DNA of 58,084 bases from Flavobacteriales bacterium (GCA_016717225.1 JADKGB010000014.1:1-58084); one strand, 5' to 3'. Shown: positions 44,141 through 53,355, counted from the first letter of the stretch. Numbers and translations: made by a program. Notes: generated by a model from the letters alone, not told the origin.

Positions 44141-46047
44141 CACACCTCCGCTTCTACTTCGTTCTCTTCCAACTTCCGTGCGATCGCTTTCATCGCTGTT
44201 TCTTCCTTCACCACGTCCTTCTCGATCTTCAAATTGCTGATGATGAATTCCTGGCGCTCGGGCGTGTTCTTGCCCATGTAGAAACTGAGCAGTTCGTGTA
44301 CCGCGGCATCCTTGGTGATCATCACAGGCTCCAACCGCATGTCCGGCCCGATGAAGTGTTTGAACTCATCGGGGCTGATCTCGCCCAAGCCTTTGAAGCG
44401 TGTGATCTCGGCCGTCTTTCCCAGTTTGCTCAGGGCGTTCTGCCGCTCGCCTTCGCTGTAGCAATAGATCGTTTCCTTCTTGTTGCGCACGCGGAACAAG
44501 GGCGTTTGCAGAATGTACAGGTGATCGTTCTTGATCAGGTCGGGGAAGAACTGCAGGAAGAACGTGAGCAACAACAAGCGGATGTGCATGCCGTCCACAT
44601 CGGCATCGGTGGCTACCACAATGCGGTTGTAGCGCAGGCCGTCCATGCCGTCCTCAATGTCGAGCGCAGCCTGGATCAGGTTGAATTCCTCATTCTCGTA
44701 CACCACTTTCTTCGTAAGGCCGTGGCTGTTCAGCGGCTTGCCCTTCAAGCTGAAGACGCCCTGCGTTTCCACGTTGCGGCTCTTGGTGATGCTACCGCTC
44801 GCACTATCGCCCTCGGTGATGAAGAGCGTGCTCATCATCTTGCGCGGATCGTTCTTCGGATCGCTCAAGTGGATGCGGCAGTCGCGCAGTTTCCGGTTGT
44901 GCAAGCTGCTCTTCTTCGCGCGGTCGCGGGCCAGTTTGCGGATGCCGCTCAGCTCCTTCCGCTCGCGTTCGCTTTCGAGGATCTTACCTTGGAGCGCGTT
45001 GGTGGTCTCCGGATTCTTGTGCAGGAAGTTGTCCAGCTTGGTGGCCAGGAAGTCGCCGATGAACGAGCGCATGCTCTGGCCACCGGGTTCAATTTCCAGG
45101 GAGCCCAGTTTCGTTTTCGTCTGGCTCTCGAAGACGGGTTCGATCACCTTCACCGCTACCGCTGCAACAATGCCCGTGCGCACATCGCCCGCTTCCCAAT
45201 CTTTCTTGAAGTAGTCCTTGATCACCTTCGCCACGGCCTCGCGGAAGGCGCCCTGGTGCGTACCACCCTGGGTGGTGTGCTGGCCGTTCACGAAGCTGTA
45301 GTACTCCTCGCCGTAATGGTTGGCGTGGGTCATGGCCACTTCGATATCGTCCCCCACCAGGTGGATGATCGGATAGAGCGGCTCGCCGTCCATCTTCACC
45401 TGCAACAGGTCCAGCAGGCCGTTCTTGCTCTGGAACTTCTGGCCGTTGAAGTGGATCGTAAGACCCGTGTTCAGGTAGCAGTAGTTCCACAGCAGCCGCT
45501 CGATGTGCTGGTCGCGGTACTGGAAGTGCCGGAACATCTCCTCGTCCGGCTCGAAGATCACGCGCGTGCCGTTGGTCTCGTCGCTCTTCTCGAGCTTCAG
45601 GTCCTTGCGCAACACGCCGCGATCGAACTCGGCTCGTTTGGTCTGCCCTTCGCGGTAGCTCTCGATCTTGAAGTAGCTGCTCAGCGCGTTCACCGCTTTG
45701 GTACCCACGCCGTTCAAGCCCACACTCTTCTTGAACGCCTTGCTGTCGTACTTGGCGCCGGTGTTGATCTTGCTCACCACATCGATCACCTTGCCCAAGG
45801 GCACACCCCGACCAAAGTCGCGCACTTCCACGCGAGAGCCTTCGATCTTCACCTCCACCTTCTTCCCGTGACCCATCACGAACTCATCGATGCAGTTGTC
45901 CAGCACCTCCTTCAGCAGGATGTAGATGCCGTCATCGAAACTGCTGCCATCGCCCAGTTTGCCGATGTACATGCCCGGCCGCAGCCGGATGTGCTCTTTC
46001 CAATCCAGCGACCGGATGTGTTCTTCGGAATAATTCGTCTCGCTCAT
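44140..46047 (-). CDS. parE: DNA topoisomerase IV subunit B
   Basis: The ATPase subunit of topoisomerase IV. The GHKL fold is complete: MYIGKLGDGSSFDDGIYILL near residue 28 gives the ATP-lid-entry motif, the DNCIDE Mg/ATP residues (KEVLDNCIDEF), GRGVPLG, and GVGTKAVNALS. The toprim domain has LFITEGDSASGSI (catalytic Glu) and ATDADVDGMHIRLLLLTFF. The short C terminus lacks the extended insert of GyrB. The 635-residue length matches ParE. The operon order is parE, membrane protein, lipoprotein, parC, all overlapping. Confidence 0.95.
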   Translation of the reverse strand: MSETNYSEEHIRSLDWKEHIRLRPGMYIGKLGDGSSFDDGIYILLKEVLDNCIDEFVMGHGKKVEVKIEGSRVEVRDFGRGVPLGKVIDVVSKINTGAKYDSKAFKKSVGLNGVGTKAVNALSSYFKIESYREGQTKRAEFDRGVLRKDLKLEKSDETNGTRVIFEPDEEMFRHFQYRDQHIERLLWNYCYLNTGLTIHFNGQKFQSKNGLLDLLQVKMDGEPLYPIIHLVGDDIEVAMTHANHYGEEYYSFVNGQHTTQGGTHQGAFREAVAKVIKDYFKKDWEAGDVRTGIVAAVAVKVIEPVFESQTKTKLGSLEIEPGGQSMRSFIGDFLATKLDNFLHKNPETTNALQGKILESERERKELSGIRKLARDRAKKSSLHNRKLRDCRIHLSDPKNDPRKMMSTLFITEGDSASGSITKSRNVETQGVFSLKGKPLNSHGLTKKVVYENEEFNLIQAALDIEDGMDGLRYNRIVVATDADVDGMHIRLLLLTFFLQFFPDLIKNDHLYILQTPLFRVRNKKETIYCYSEGERQNALSKLGKTAEITRFKGLGEISPDEFKHFIGPDMRLEPVMITKDAAVHELLSFYMGKNTPERQEFIISNLKIEKDVVKEETAMKAIARKLEENEVEAEV

Positions 46048-46407
46048 CGTTTCAATGCCGGGTCACGCGGAGCGGCAGAAGCGCGGAAAAAAATGCAGCA
46101 CTGATCCACCGTTCGTTCTGGGAAATACTTTGTATTGGCGCGGGTTCCAACAGGACGCAGCGAAAGTAGCCGCCATGGGCAAGGGTTCGCACCTACAACC
46201 ACACCGGGGTTATCAACGATCCGGGGGGAGTTTTCAACAAGCATGCCCCGCGGCCTGTGGGGGGAAAGGGCCTGGGCGACTGGTCCTCCGTCAGGTTGCC
46301 AACCGCCCCTGCCGCATGGCAAAAAGCACCCACCCGGCCTTGGATTGTTCGCCCGCTTCGGTACACACGGCTTCACCGGGTGTGGACCGGGTGGATCGCC
46401 GTTCCCC
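46048..46407. other. Intergenic region between parE and a GNAT gene
   Basis: No gene is supported in this 360-base stretch, which holds the upstream region of parE. It carries the paired TTATCAAC/TTTTCAACA motif at 46210-46239. The open frames on the + strand are antisense or low-complexity shadows. Confidence 0.6.
46210..46239. promoter_or_regulatory. Paired TTATCAAC / TTTTCAACA motif upstream of parE
   Basis: TTATCAAC at 46210-46217 and TTTTCAACA at 46231-46239, 13 bases apart. It matches the arrangement at 17840-17868 upstream of hup. Both pairs are adjacent to CCGGGG. Confidence 0.4.
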
Positions 46408-47196
46408 TCAATCGCTGATGCGCACGTACTCCATCTGTGGTTTCCACGGCACACGCTCACCGCGCACCATGCGCACCATGCGGGCCTCTTCGGTGTACTT
46501 CCGAAGGCGCAGGAATTCCACAGCCACGGTGTTCGCTTCGGGAACCACCACGCTCGTTACATGTGGCAGGTGCCAGCGTAAAAGTTCTTCGCCTGCATGC
46601 GCGTTATCAGCCAGCACCAGCCCTTCACCCAACAGCGGCAGGTAGGTGCCTAGCACGCGGCCCTTGCTGATGTACAAGCGTCCGGCGTACAGGTGTTCGC
46701 TGATCCACGCACGCCGGTCCTCGCCGCTCGCGCGTTGGTCCAAGTGCAACACACCCATCGCGTGGTGCGGCTCGAACAGTTCCACTTCGTCCTCCGTAGG
46801 GGCTTCGCATTGGCCATCCGCGAAGCGTATGTAGTTGCCTTCCGCACGGAACTCCAGGGCTTCGAACAGCGGCCGTTCCTCGTCGTTCACCACTGCCGTT
46901 ACCGACCGGCATCCCTGCGTTTCCAAGGCGTCCACTTGGGCTTGCAGCAGCAACGCGCTCACCCCTTTGTCGCGGAAGTGTGGATGCACGAAGCGCGGAC
47001 CTACCCAGCCGGTGCCGTTGTGCGCGAGCGCATTGCCAACACCCGCCACCAGTGCTTCGCCGAACACGGCCTTCAGTGGGAAGCAATAGGGTGTGGCCAA
47101 ATTCCAACGCATGTGGGCCAGCAGCCACTCCCAATCGGGCGGCTCCAATTCCAACAGATCGTCGAGGTCTTCGGGAAGGAACGGTGCGATGAACAT
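46408..47196 (-). CDS. GNAT-family N-acetyltransferase
   Basis: From the start at 47196 (MFIAPFLPEDLDDLLELE) the protein has 262 residues, larger than a single GNAT domain. The N-terminal half contains the acetyl-CoA-binding loop region RFVHPHFRDKGVSALLLQAQ and an IRF-type strand, matching a GNAT fold. The C-terminal half (LYISKGRVLGTYLPLLGEG ... VVVPEANTVAVEFLRLRKY) may be a second, degenerate GNAT domain. Substrate unknown. The longer frame to 47286 has no recognisable extension. Confidence 0.8.
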   Translation of the reverse strand: MFIAPFLPEDLDDLLELEPPDWEWLLAHMRWNLATPYCFPLKAVFGEALVAGVGNALAHNGTGWVGPRFVHPHFRDKGVSALLLQAQVDALETQGCRSVTAVVNDEERPLFEALEFRAEGNYIRFADGQCEAPTEDEVELFEPHHAMGVLHLDQRASGEDRRAWISEHLYAGRLYISKGRVLGTYLPLLGEGLVLADNAHAGEELLRWHLPHVTSVVVPEANTVAVEFLRLRKYTEEARMVRMVRGERVPWKPQMEYVRISD

Positions 47197-47579
47197 GCGG
47201 GCAAAGTTGGAGCGGAGAGGCCTACGCGAGTTGACCCCTGAGCGAGCGGACCAATAAATTTTCTTCTCCCCAAGCAATGTCTGCACGCGCCTACAAAGGC
47301 CGTTCCCGCAGTGCTTTCAACCATTCCAGCAGGAACGCGCGGGCTGCACACCTAGCAAAAGAAGATCGGGCGTACGGGTGAAAAATACCCCCTTCTGGGT
47401 ATTTCCGGAACGGAAGTGATCCCGTTGTTTCGCTGCGTCCAGCACGCCCGCTATTCGATGAACCGAAACCGGCACACAGATGCATATCGATCGATACGCG
47501 CAACGATAGTTCGGAGCGGATCGAACGGTGCGATCCTGGACGTTCATCTTGAAATTCCCACACCATAAAACTTTTGAAC

Positions 47580-47717
47580 ATGGCCAACAACACCATCATC
47601 GAAGCCTATCGCGGCGACGCCAAAACGCTGGTTTGCTTCGATCTGCCGAAAAACGCGATCAAGGATCTCGCCGGGTTTTCCATCCATGTAAAGCCGGGGA
47701 ACAAGCCGGGCTATTGA
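47580..47717 (+). pseudogene. Truncated 5' fragment resembling a phospholipase-D-like protein
   Basis: An ATG at 47580 opens a 45-residue frame (MANNTIIEAYRGDAKTLVCF, then LPKNAIKDLAGFSIHVKPGN) that ends at a TGA at 47715. The peptide resembles the N terminus of bacterial phospholipase-D-like proteins (pattern AYRGDAKTLLAFDL...LAGFTI). The stop codon coincides with the left end of the insertion-sequence remnant, so the gene appears to have been cut by the insertion. The rest of it is not in this window. Confidence 0.5.
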
Positions 47718-47900
47718 CTCGTCCTGAAATGGGTTTACGCAAAACAGCGACCCATGGAAATCAAGTGCAAGCACAACAAGAATGGCAAGTTCGAGTCGCG
47801 CTACAGCGAATCGTTCAAACGAAAAGTGATCGAGGAGTATTTGGAAACGGGCATGCCCAAGCAACACCTGTTGGACAAGTACGGCATCACGTACAAAGGC
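47715..47900 (+). mobile_element. IS3-family remnant (left end and 5' part of orfA)
   Basis: TGACTCGTCCTGAAATGGGT (47715 onward) has the look of the terminal repeat of Bacteroidota IS3-family elements, followed 39 bases later by an ATG whose product begins MEIKCKHNKNGKFESRYSES and continues FKRKVIEEYLETGMPKQHLL. This is the helix-turn-helix N terminus of IS3 orfA proteins (pattern YSxxFKxxVIxEYLxTGxxxxxLxxKYxI). The element stops abruptly near 47895, where the ribosomal L19 sequence begins. Neither orfB nor a right end is present. Confidence 0.65.
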
Positions 47901-48146
47901 GCGTTCCAAGGTGTGGTGATCCAGCGCAAAGGCAGTGGCAGCACCGCCACCTTCACCGTTCGTAAGATGAGCGGCGCTATTGGTGTGGAGCGTATTTTCC
48001 CGATCGCCTCGCCGTTCATCGACCAGATCGATGTGAACAAGCGCGGCCAAGTGAACCGCGCCCGCATTTTCTACTTGCGCAACCTGCGCGGCAAGAGTGC
48101 CCGCATCCAGGAGAAGCGCCAAGTGGTGGCCGCTGTGGCGAAGTAG
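47754..48146 (+). CDS. rplS: Chimeric ORF: IS3 orfA N terminus fused in frame to ribosomal protein L19
   Basis: The 130-residue frame has two unrelated parts. Residues 1-45 are an IS3 orfA helix-turn-helix region. Residues about 50-130 (FQGVVIQRKGSGSTATFTVR ... GVERIFPIASPFIDQIDV ... RIFYLRNLRGKSARIQEKRQ) are the C-terminal two thirds of bL19 and very well conserved. The usual first about 45 residues of L19 (ending in a KERIQAFQG-type strand) are missing. The join lies near 47895, with GCGTTCCAA common to both parents. L19 sits at the 30S-50S interface and is normally essential or close to it. Either another full rplS exists, or the join is an assembly artefact, or the fusion is functional. 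Confidence 0.8.
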   Translation: MEIKCKHNKNGKFESRYSESFKRKVIEEYLETGMPKQHLLDKYGITYKGAFQGVVIQRKGSGSTATFTVRKMSGAIGVERIFPIASPFIDQIDVNKRGQVNRARIFYLRNLRGKSARIQEKRQVVAAVAK

Positions 48147-48166
48147 TTCGCTTTCCTTTCCAATTC

Positions 48167-48192
48167 CGAAGGCCCCAGCATTGGGGCCTTCG
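48167..48192 (+). terminator. Terminator hairpin after rplS
   Basis: CGAAGGCCCC and GGGGCCTTCG form a perfect 10-base stem with loop AGCATT, 20 bases after the stop codon. Its presence suggests that the 3' end of rplS is in its native place. Confidence 0.85.
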
Positions 48193-48392
48193 TTCGTACT
48201 TGCGCTTGGTTTTCAACTGAATTCTCGGCATGCAAGCACTTGCACAGGGACTTGTGGTGGAAGTTTGTACGGGTCCGGATCACAGATCCGAACCAGCGAA
48301 CATCAGCGCGAGCGGGTTTGGGAGAGGTCGCGATCAGCGGACACCCTGCGCGGGTACAGGGGCCGAATTTTCGCGCCAACGCGAGGTCGCAA
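48193..48392. other. Intergenic region
   Basis: No gene. CGGATC-ACA-GATCCG (about 48276-48290) forms a 6-base hairpin, and GAGGTCGCGATCAG and GAGGTCGCAATCAG are near-identical short direct repeats about 65 bases apart. I see no tRNA fold. Confidence 0.45.
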
Positions 48393-48821
48393 TCAGACCG
48401 GGGTCGGCTTAGAATTTCGCTTTACGAGATATAGTCCGACAACGGCGCCAACAACTCCCGCAATTACTGGTAGACCACCCGCTGTCAGATTCAGTTGAGC
48501 ATGGTCAGTGTGAACCCCTAAAGACCCCAGAACGAATGCCCCACCTGCTCCGAAAATCCAAAGCGCCGCAAGAACCACGGCTGTCTTGAATTTGTGTTCG
48601 GGCGCAACAAATGAACCAACCCAGACAATAACCAAAGCTCTAAAGAATGGTGCAAAAATTCTTTCAGGAAGCTCGGGATACGGTGTGATAAATGGGCTGT
48701 CGCCACCGCTCAACGTCCTATACAAAATCCAATGCATAGGAAAATCAACAAGCACTCCCGCAACTAGTGCGATTGGCAATACGCCTATCCAACTCAGCCA
48801 GTATTTGAATCCTCTGTCCAT
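48393..48821 (-). CDS. Hypothetical membrane protein, four helices
   Basis: The 142-residue product has hydrophobic helices at about 8-28 (WLSWIGVLPIALVAGVLV), 60-75, 83-103 (AVVLAALWIFGAGGAFVLG) and 112-133 (AGGLPVIAGVVGAVVGLYLV), and ends in a short Pro/Lys tail. No family motif is recognised. Base composition looks lower in GC than its neighbours, which may mean acquisition from elsewhere; this was judged by eye. It lies directly 3' of cphA on the same strand, 27 bases away from the cphA stop. Confidence 0.65.
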   Translation of the reverse strand: MDRGFKYWLSWIGVLPIALVAGVLVDFPMHWILYRTLSGGDSPFITPYPELPERIFAPFFRALVIVWVGSFVAPEHKFKTAVVLAALWIFGAGGAFVLGSLGVHTDHAQLNLTAGGLPVIAGVVGAVVGLYLVKRNSKPTPV

Positions 48822-48848
48822 GTCCCGGTCCTACTGTACTTCGAGGAC

Positions 48849-51511
48849 TCACCCCACCAACTCCTTGTTCCTGTTCGGGATATCGTCCGTGTTGAAGGCC
48901 ACCTTCTCATCCTCCTCCTTCAGCTTCAGCACGAGGGCGAGCGCATCGGGCACCACATCGCTGCATAGCGTGAGGAAACTGCCGGGCTTGGCCGTGCTGA
49001 TCGCGTGGCGGATCGCTGCGTCCTCCTTTTTGATGATGATGGCTTGTTGGGGTCGACCTCCTTGATGCCCTTCACCATGAGTGCGATGATCTCGTCGTCG
49101 GTTTTGCCTCGCATGTTACGGTCTGGCGGATGATGATCTCATCGAACATCTGCGCGCTGAGGCGGCCGAGGTTCACGGTATCTTCGTCGCGACGGTCTCC
49201 CACGCCGGCGATCACGCCCACCTTCGGGCTGTCGGGGATCTTGCTCAGGAATTTTCCGAGGGCCTCGAACCCGTGCGGGTTGTGGGCGTAATCCACCACC
49301 ACTTGGAACTTCTTGAACTGGAACAAATTCAAGCGACCCGGTGTCTGCGCGGCTGATGGAACGAAGGTGGCGAGTGCTTCACGGAGTTCCTCGACTTTCA
49401 CCCCTTGCACATAAGCGGCGAGTACTGCGGGCAAAACGTTCTGGATGTTGAAGACCGCTTTTCCACCGTACGTCAGAGGCACGTTCACCGCTTTCTCGAT
49501 GCGCAACTTCCATTCCCGCCTTTGCTGATTGTTATGAAGCCGTTCTCGTAGATCGCCGCCAAGCCACCGAGCTTGCAGTGCTGGCGGACAAGCGGTTATT
49601 CTCATCGAGACTGAAGAGCGCGATCTTGCAATCGCACTGTTTGCGCATGTGCATCACCAACTCATCGTCCGCGTTGAGGATCGCATAACCGTCCCGTCGA
49701 ACGCTTCGTGGCACAGTGCTCTTCACGTGGGCCAGTTCTTCCAGCGTGTGGATGTCCTTCAAGCCCAAGTGATCGGCAGCCACGTTGGTAACAATGGCGA
49801 CGTCGCAATGCTCGAAGCCAAGTCCACTGCGCACCAATCCACCACGCGCGGTTTCCAGCACGGCCATGTCCACCACCGGCTCCTTCAACACGAATTGCGC
49901 GCTGCTCGGACCCGTGCAATCACCCGTCATCAACAAGCGGTTCATGATGTAAACGCCATCGCTGCACGTCATACCCACCTTATAGCCAACACTTCGCATC
50001 AAGTGCGACGTGAGCCGTGTTGTTGTTGTCTTTCCATTCGTACCGGTGGGGACGGCAATAATGGGTATGCGGCTAGGAGGCCTGGCGGGAAAAGCATGTC
50101 CACCACAGGCTCAAGCAACGTTGCGCCCAATTCCGCCAGTAGGATCCAAGTGCATCCGGAAGCCCGGGGCTGCGTTAACCTCCAATACAGCACCACCCGA
50201 TTCGTTGAGCGGAATGGTGATGTCGTCCGTCATGATGTCGATGCCGCAGATGTCCAGGTCGATGATGCGGCTGATGCGTTCGGCGAGGAACACGTTGAAC
50301 GGATGCACCACTTCAGTAACGTCGTCGGCCGTGCCACCTGTGCTGAGGTTGGCGGTCGCTTTCAGATAGACCGTCTCCCCTTTTGCTGGAACGCTTTCTG
50401 GCGTCAGGCCTTTCAGGCCGATCAACTTCAACGTGTGATCATCGATGTCGATCCGTGTAAGCACGTTCTCATGGCCGTAGCCACGGCGCGGATCCTTGTT
50501 CACTTCTTCGGCGAGCTGCGCAATGGTGCTCTTGCCATCACCCACAACACAGGCCGGGGTGCGTTTCGCACCTGCGATGAAGCGGTGGTTGATCACGAGC
50601 AACCGATGATCGAGGCCGGTGATGTAGCGTTCCACGATCACACTTCGACTGATCTCCTTCGCTTTCGCCAACGCGACTTTCGCTTCTTCCAGACTTTTGA
50701 TGCCAATAGTGGCACCGCGTCCGTGGTTTCCTCCGCTGGGTTTGATCACGCATGGAAATCCAACGGAATCCAAAGCAGCTTCCAACCCTTCTTCGCTGCG
50801 CACCACACGGCCCTTGGGCACGGGGATCTCGTAGCTCTCAAGCAACTGCTTGGTCTCCTCCTTGTCGCAAGCGATCTCGACACCGATGTTACTTGTCTTG
50901 CTGGTGATCGTTGCACGGATCCTTTTCTGGTGGATACCGTGACCGAGTTGCACCAAGCTCTGCCCGTTCAAACGCAAATAAGGAATTCCACGGGCCACCG
51001 CTTCGTGAACAATGCTGCCAGTGCTGGGCCCGAGACGCGACTCTTCGCGTAGTTCGCGCATTTTTTGGAGGTCGTCCGCGAGGTCGAATTTCGCGCCGCT
51101 GATCAACGCCTCGGCAATTCGAACCGATGCCTTCGCCGCATACATGCCAACGGGCTCTTCGATGTAGCTGAACACCACGTTGTACACACCGTTCTCGCGC
51201 GTACTGCGAGTGCGACCGAAACCTGTTTCCATGCCCGCGAGCGTCTGGATCTCCAGGGCGATGTGTTCGATCACGTGGCCCATCCACGTTCCGCGTTTCA
51301 CGCGCTCGAAGAAGCCACCTTCATGGTCTTCGCTGCAACGATGGCTGTACATGCTCGGCAACAGGGAGGTGATCCGCTCATAGAAACCGGGGATCTTGTC
51401 GGTAGGCTTTTGCTCCAGATCCTCGATGTCGAGGCGCATAACGATGAGGTTGTGCCGCTTTACAGACCAATAATTGGGGCCACGCATGGCCTTTAATTCG
51501 AGGATGCGCAT
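48849..51511 (-). pseudogene. cphA: Cyanophycin synthetase with multiple frameshifts
   Basis: CphA polymerises aspartate and arginine into cyanophycin (nitrogen storage). The start at 51511 (MRILELKAMRGPNYWSVKRH) opens an intact first half: the N-terminal domain and the ATP-grasp part with FPCVIKPSGGNHGRGATIGI, VIVERYITGLDHRLLVI and ICGIDIMTDDITIPL. The Mur-ligase-like half is recognisable but broken: GTNGKTTTT, VAIVTNVAADHLG, ALFSLDE, VPLTYGGKAVFNIQNVLPA, VVVDYAHNPHGFEAL and a natural C terminus NTDDIPNRNKELVG. Frame changes are found near 50112, 50075, 49600, 49518, 49120 and 49043, each explained by one base. Because every motif is preserved, poor local sequence is more likely than old decay. 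Confidence 0.85.
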
Positions 51512-51739
51512 GGAATGAACGTTTGTTCGGCGTGGAAGATAGTGGTACCCGGAGTATGCTGACGACAGCCAATACCCCGCAAGCCTCAAGCTGCTAGCTT
51601 CGAGCTGTGCGGTGTTGTAAGAAAAACCCTGTTGATGAACCCTTTCCGCACGTTGGTTCCACTTCGCAGGATCCCTCTACTTTCGCAGAGCCATACCCAA
51701 TTGGTGGGCAACCGGGGGCGGGGGGACTAACGACCAAGC

Positions 51740-52609
51740 ATGATCCCAAAAGGCAAGCTCATCGCCATAGGCGGTAACGAGGACAAGGGCATCGAACCGG
51801 AAGGTGGCCATAATGCCAAGGTCTTCCAGCATACGTTCATCGAAGAGGGCATTCTGAAACGTGTTGTCGATGAGATCGGCGGTACTGGTAGTCGCCTGGC
51901 CGTAATGACCAGCGCCAGCAGCATTCCGGAAGAAGTGGGCAACAATTACATCGAGGCGTTCAGGCGCCTTGGCCTTAACAACGTGGATGTGCTTGATATT
52001 CGGGACCGGAGCCATGTGAAACCCGATATGATCAAGCGCTTGGCCAAGGCCGATGGTGTTATGATGAGCGGGGGAAACCAACTGCGCTTAACGACGATCT
52101 TCGGGGGCACGGCCTTTTTGGAGCTGATGAAGCGCAGGTACCACGAAGAAGAAGGTTTTGTGATCGCCGGCACGAGCGCCGGTGCCATGCATATGAGCAG
52201 CACCACGATCTACCAGGGCCATAGCTCCTCGGGTCTGGTAAAGGGAGGTGTAAAAATGACCACGGGCGCTTCGCTGATCCAGGATGTGATCATCGACAGT
52301 CATTTCGTGGAGCGCGGTCGCTTCAGTCGATTGAGCCAAGCTGTTGCGAGCAATCCGAACGCCATCGGTATCGGCTTGGGTGAAGACACGGGTGTAGTGA
52401 TCACGGACGCCGATATGTGTGAGACCATTGGCAGCGGCCAGGTGATGATCTTCGACGGACACGATATCAGCTATAGCGATTATGCTGATGTTGAAGAAGG
52501 TGAGCCTTTCAGCATCGAAGGCATGAAGGTCCATATCATTTCCAAGGGCCACAGCTATTCCGTGAAGCAGCGGGCGTTCTCGGCGGTGCGGGTGCCTGTT
52601 CGCGGCTGA
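51740..52609 (+). CDS. cphB: Cyanophycinase
   Basis: A serine-type peptidase (S51 family) that cleaves cyanophycin to beta-Asp-Arg dipeptides. The 289-residue protein has the hallmark nucleophile motif AGTSAGAMHMSSTTIYQG, the upstream MMSGGNQLRLTTIFGG, and the QDVIIDSHFVERGRFSRLSQ stretch with the catalytic histidine region; the end VHIISKGHSYSVKQRAFSAV is also typical. The frame is intact. It is divergent from cphA across 228 bases that must contain both promoters, and the pair is a self-contained storage module. Confidence 0.95.
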   Translation: MIPKGKLIAIGGNEDKGIEPEGGHNAKVFQHTFIEEGILKRVVDEIGGTGSRLAVMTSASSIPEEVGNNYIEAFRRLGLNNVDVLDIRDRSHVKPDMIKRLAKADGVMMSGGNQLRLTTIFGGTAFLELMKRRYHEEEGFVIAGTSAGAMHMSSTTIYQGHSSSGLVKGGVKMTTGASLIQDVIIDSHFVERGRFSRLSQAVASNPNAIGIGLGEDTGVVITDADMCETIGSGQVMIFDGHDISYSDYADVEEGEPFSIEGMKVHIISKGHSYSVKQRAFSAVRVPVRG

Positions 52610-52635
52610 ACCTCCTTTCTCCATATTTTAGCTGC

Positions 52636-53116
52636 ATGCGCGCGGCTTGGATCTTTTCACTCCTGTTGCTTCTGGCTTTCTCGCCGAAAAGGACCAACAT
52701 CCGGAACACTTCGTATTCGACCACGAGCACGCTTTTCCGCGGATGAAGTGGCTCGGCTCGATACACTCTTTCGCGGCCACGAGTTCCGCACAACGAACGA
52801 GACGCCTTGTAACCACAACTTTACCACGGGCCAACCGGACTTGCGTTCGTTCGCGGCCACTTGCGGTGATTCGCTCGGGGTGGGCAAGAAGCACAAGAAC
52901 AATGGGGTGATCATCGTCTTCAGCAAGAAGCTTCGTGAGGTGTTCATTGCCACTGGCCTCGGTACCGAGCAGGTAATGGCCGATGCCCGATGTCAAGGCT
53001 TTATTGATAGCCTGATGATCCCGCTGTTCAAGGAAGACATGTACTTTGATGGGGTTTGGGCGGGTAGTTGTGCCATAGTCAACCACTTGGAACTACCTGG
53101 GAACGAGATCCGCTAG
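52636..53116 (+). pseudogene. TPM-domain secreted protein with two frameshifts
   Basis: An ATG at 52636 opens a signal peptide (MRAAWIFSLLLLLAFSPK). The frame then shifts to give HPEHFVFDHEHAFP and shifts again to DEVARLDTLFRGHEFRTTNE and the rest of a TPM domain, with NGVIIVFSKKLREVFIATGL, GTEQVMADARCQGFID and MIPLFKEDMYFDGV. TPM-domain proteins (Psb32/MOLO1-like) are small phosphatase-like or repair-associated secreted proteins. Two single-base changes between about 52680 and 52745 restore the gene, so a sequence error is likely. It begins 26 bases after cphB. Confidence 0.7.
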
Positions 53117-53190
53117 GTTCTGAAAACATCCGTTCGTTCGTACCGCTCCTTCCACTTTCTTTGCGCCGCCGAATCCAAGGCATCCACACC

Positions 53191-53355
53191 ATGTCGACCA
53201 AGCACACCTACACCCCCCATCCGAACTCCGCTCGCTGGCCCTTTTACGCCATGTCGCTCTTCGCACTGATCTGCTGCATCGTGATGTGGCGCTCTTGCAA
53301 GTTCTCTGAAGCCTCCCCGGACGCAACCAACGTAGAGGTCGCTCCCGCCAAATAA
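53191..53355 (+). CDS. Small single-pass membrane protein
   Basis: A 54-residue frame (MSTKHTYTPHPNSARWPFYA) with one transmembrane helix (about 20-36, MSLFALICCIVMWRSC) and a short acidic end. It has its own hairpin terminator. No family is recognised; the confidence rests on the start, helix and following terminator. Confidence 0.55.
   Translation: MSTKHTYTPHPNSARWPFYAMSLFALICCIVMWRSCKFSEASPDATNVEVAPAK

Noticed and set aside
44296..46104. 602-codon open frame antisense to parE
   Set aside because: It is a frame shadow of the high-GC parE gene: rich in His/Arg/Leu/Val, no domains, and fully opposite a well-conserved gene.
48270..48400. Possible tRNA in the 48.3 kb intergenic region
   Set aside because: A CCGAACC element and a short hairpin are there, but no acceptor or D arm can be paired.
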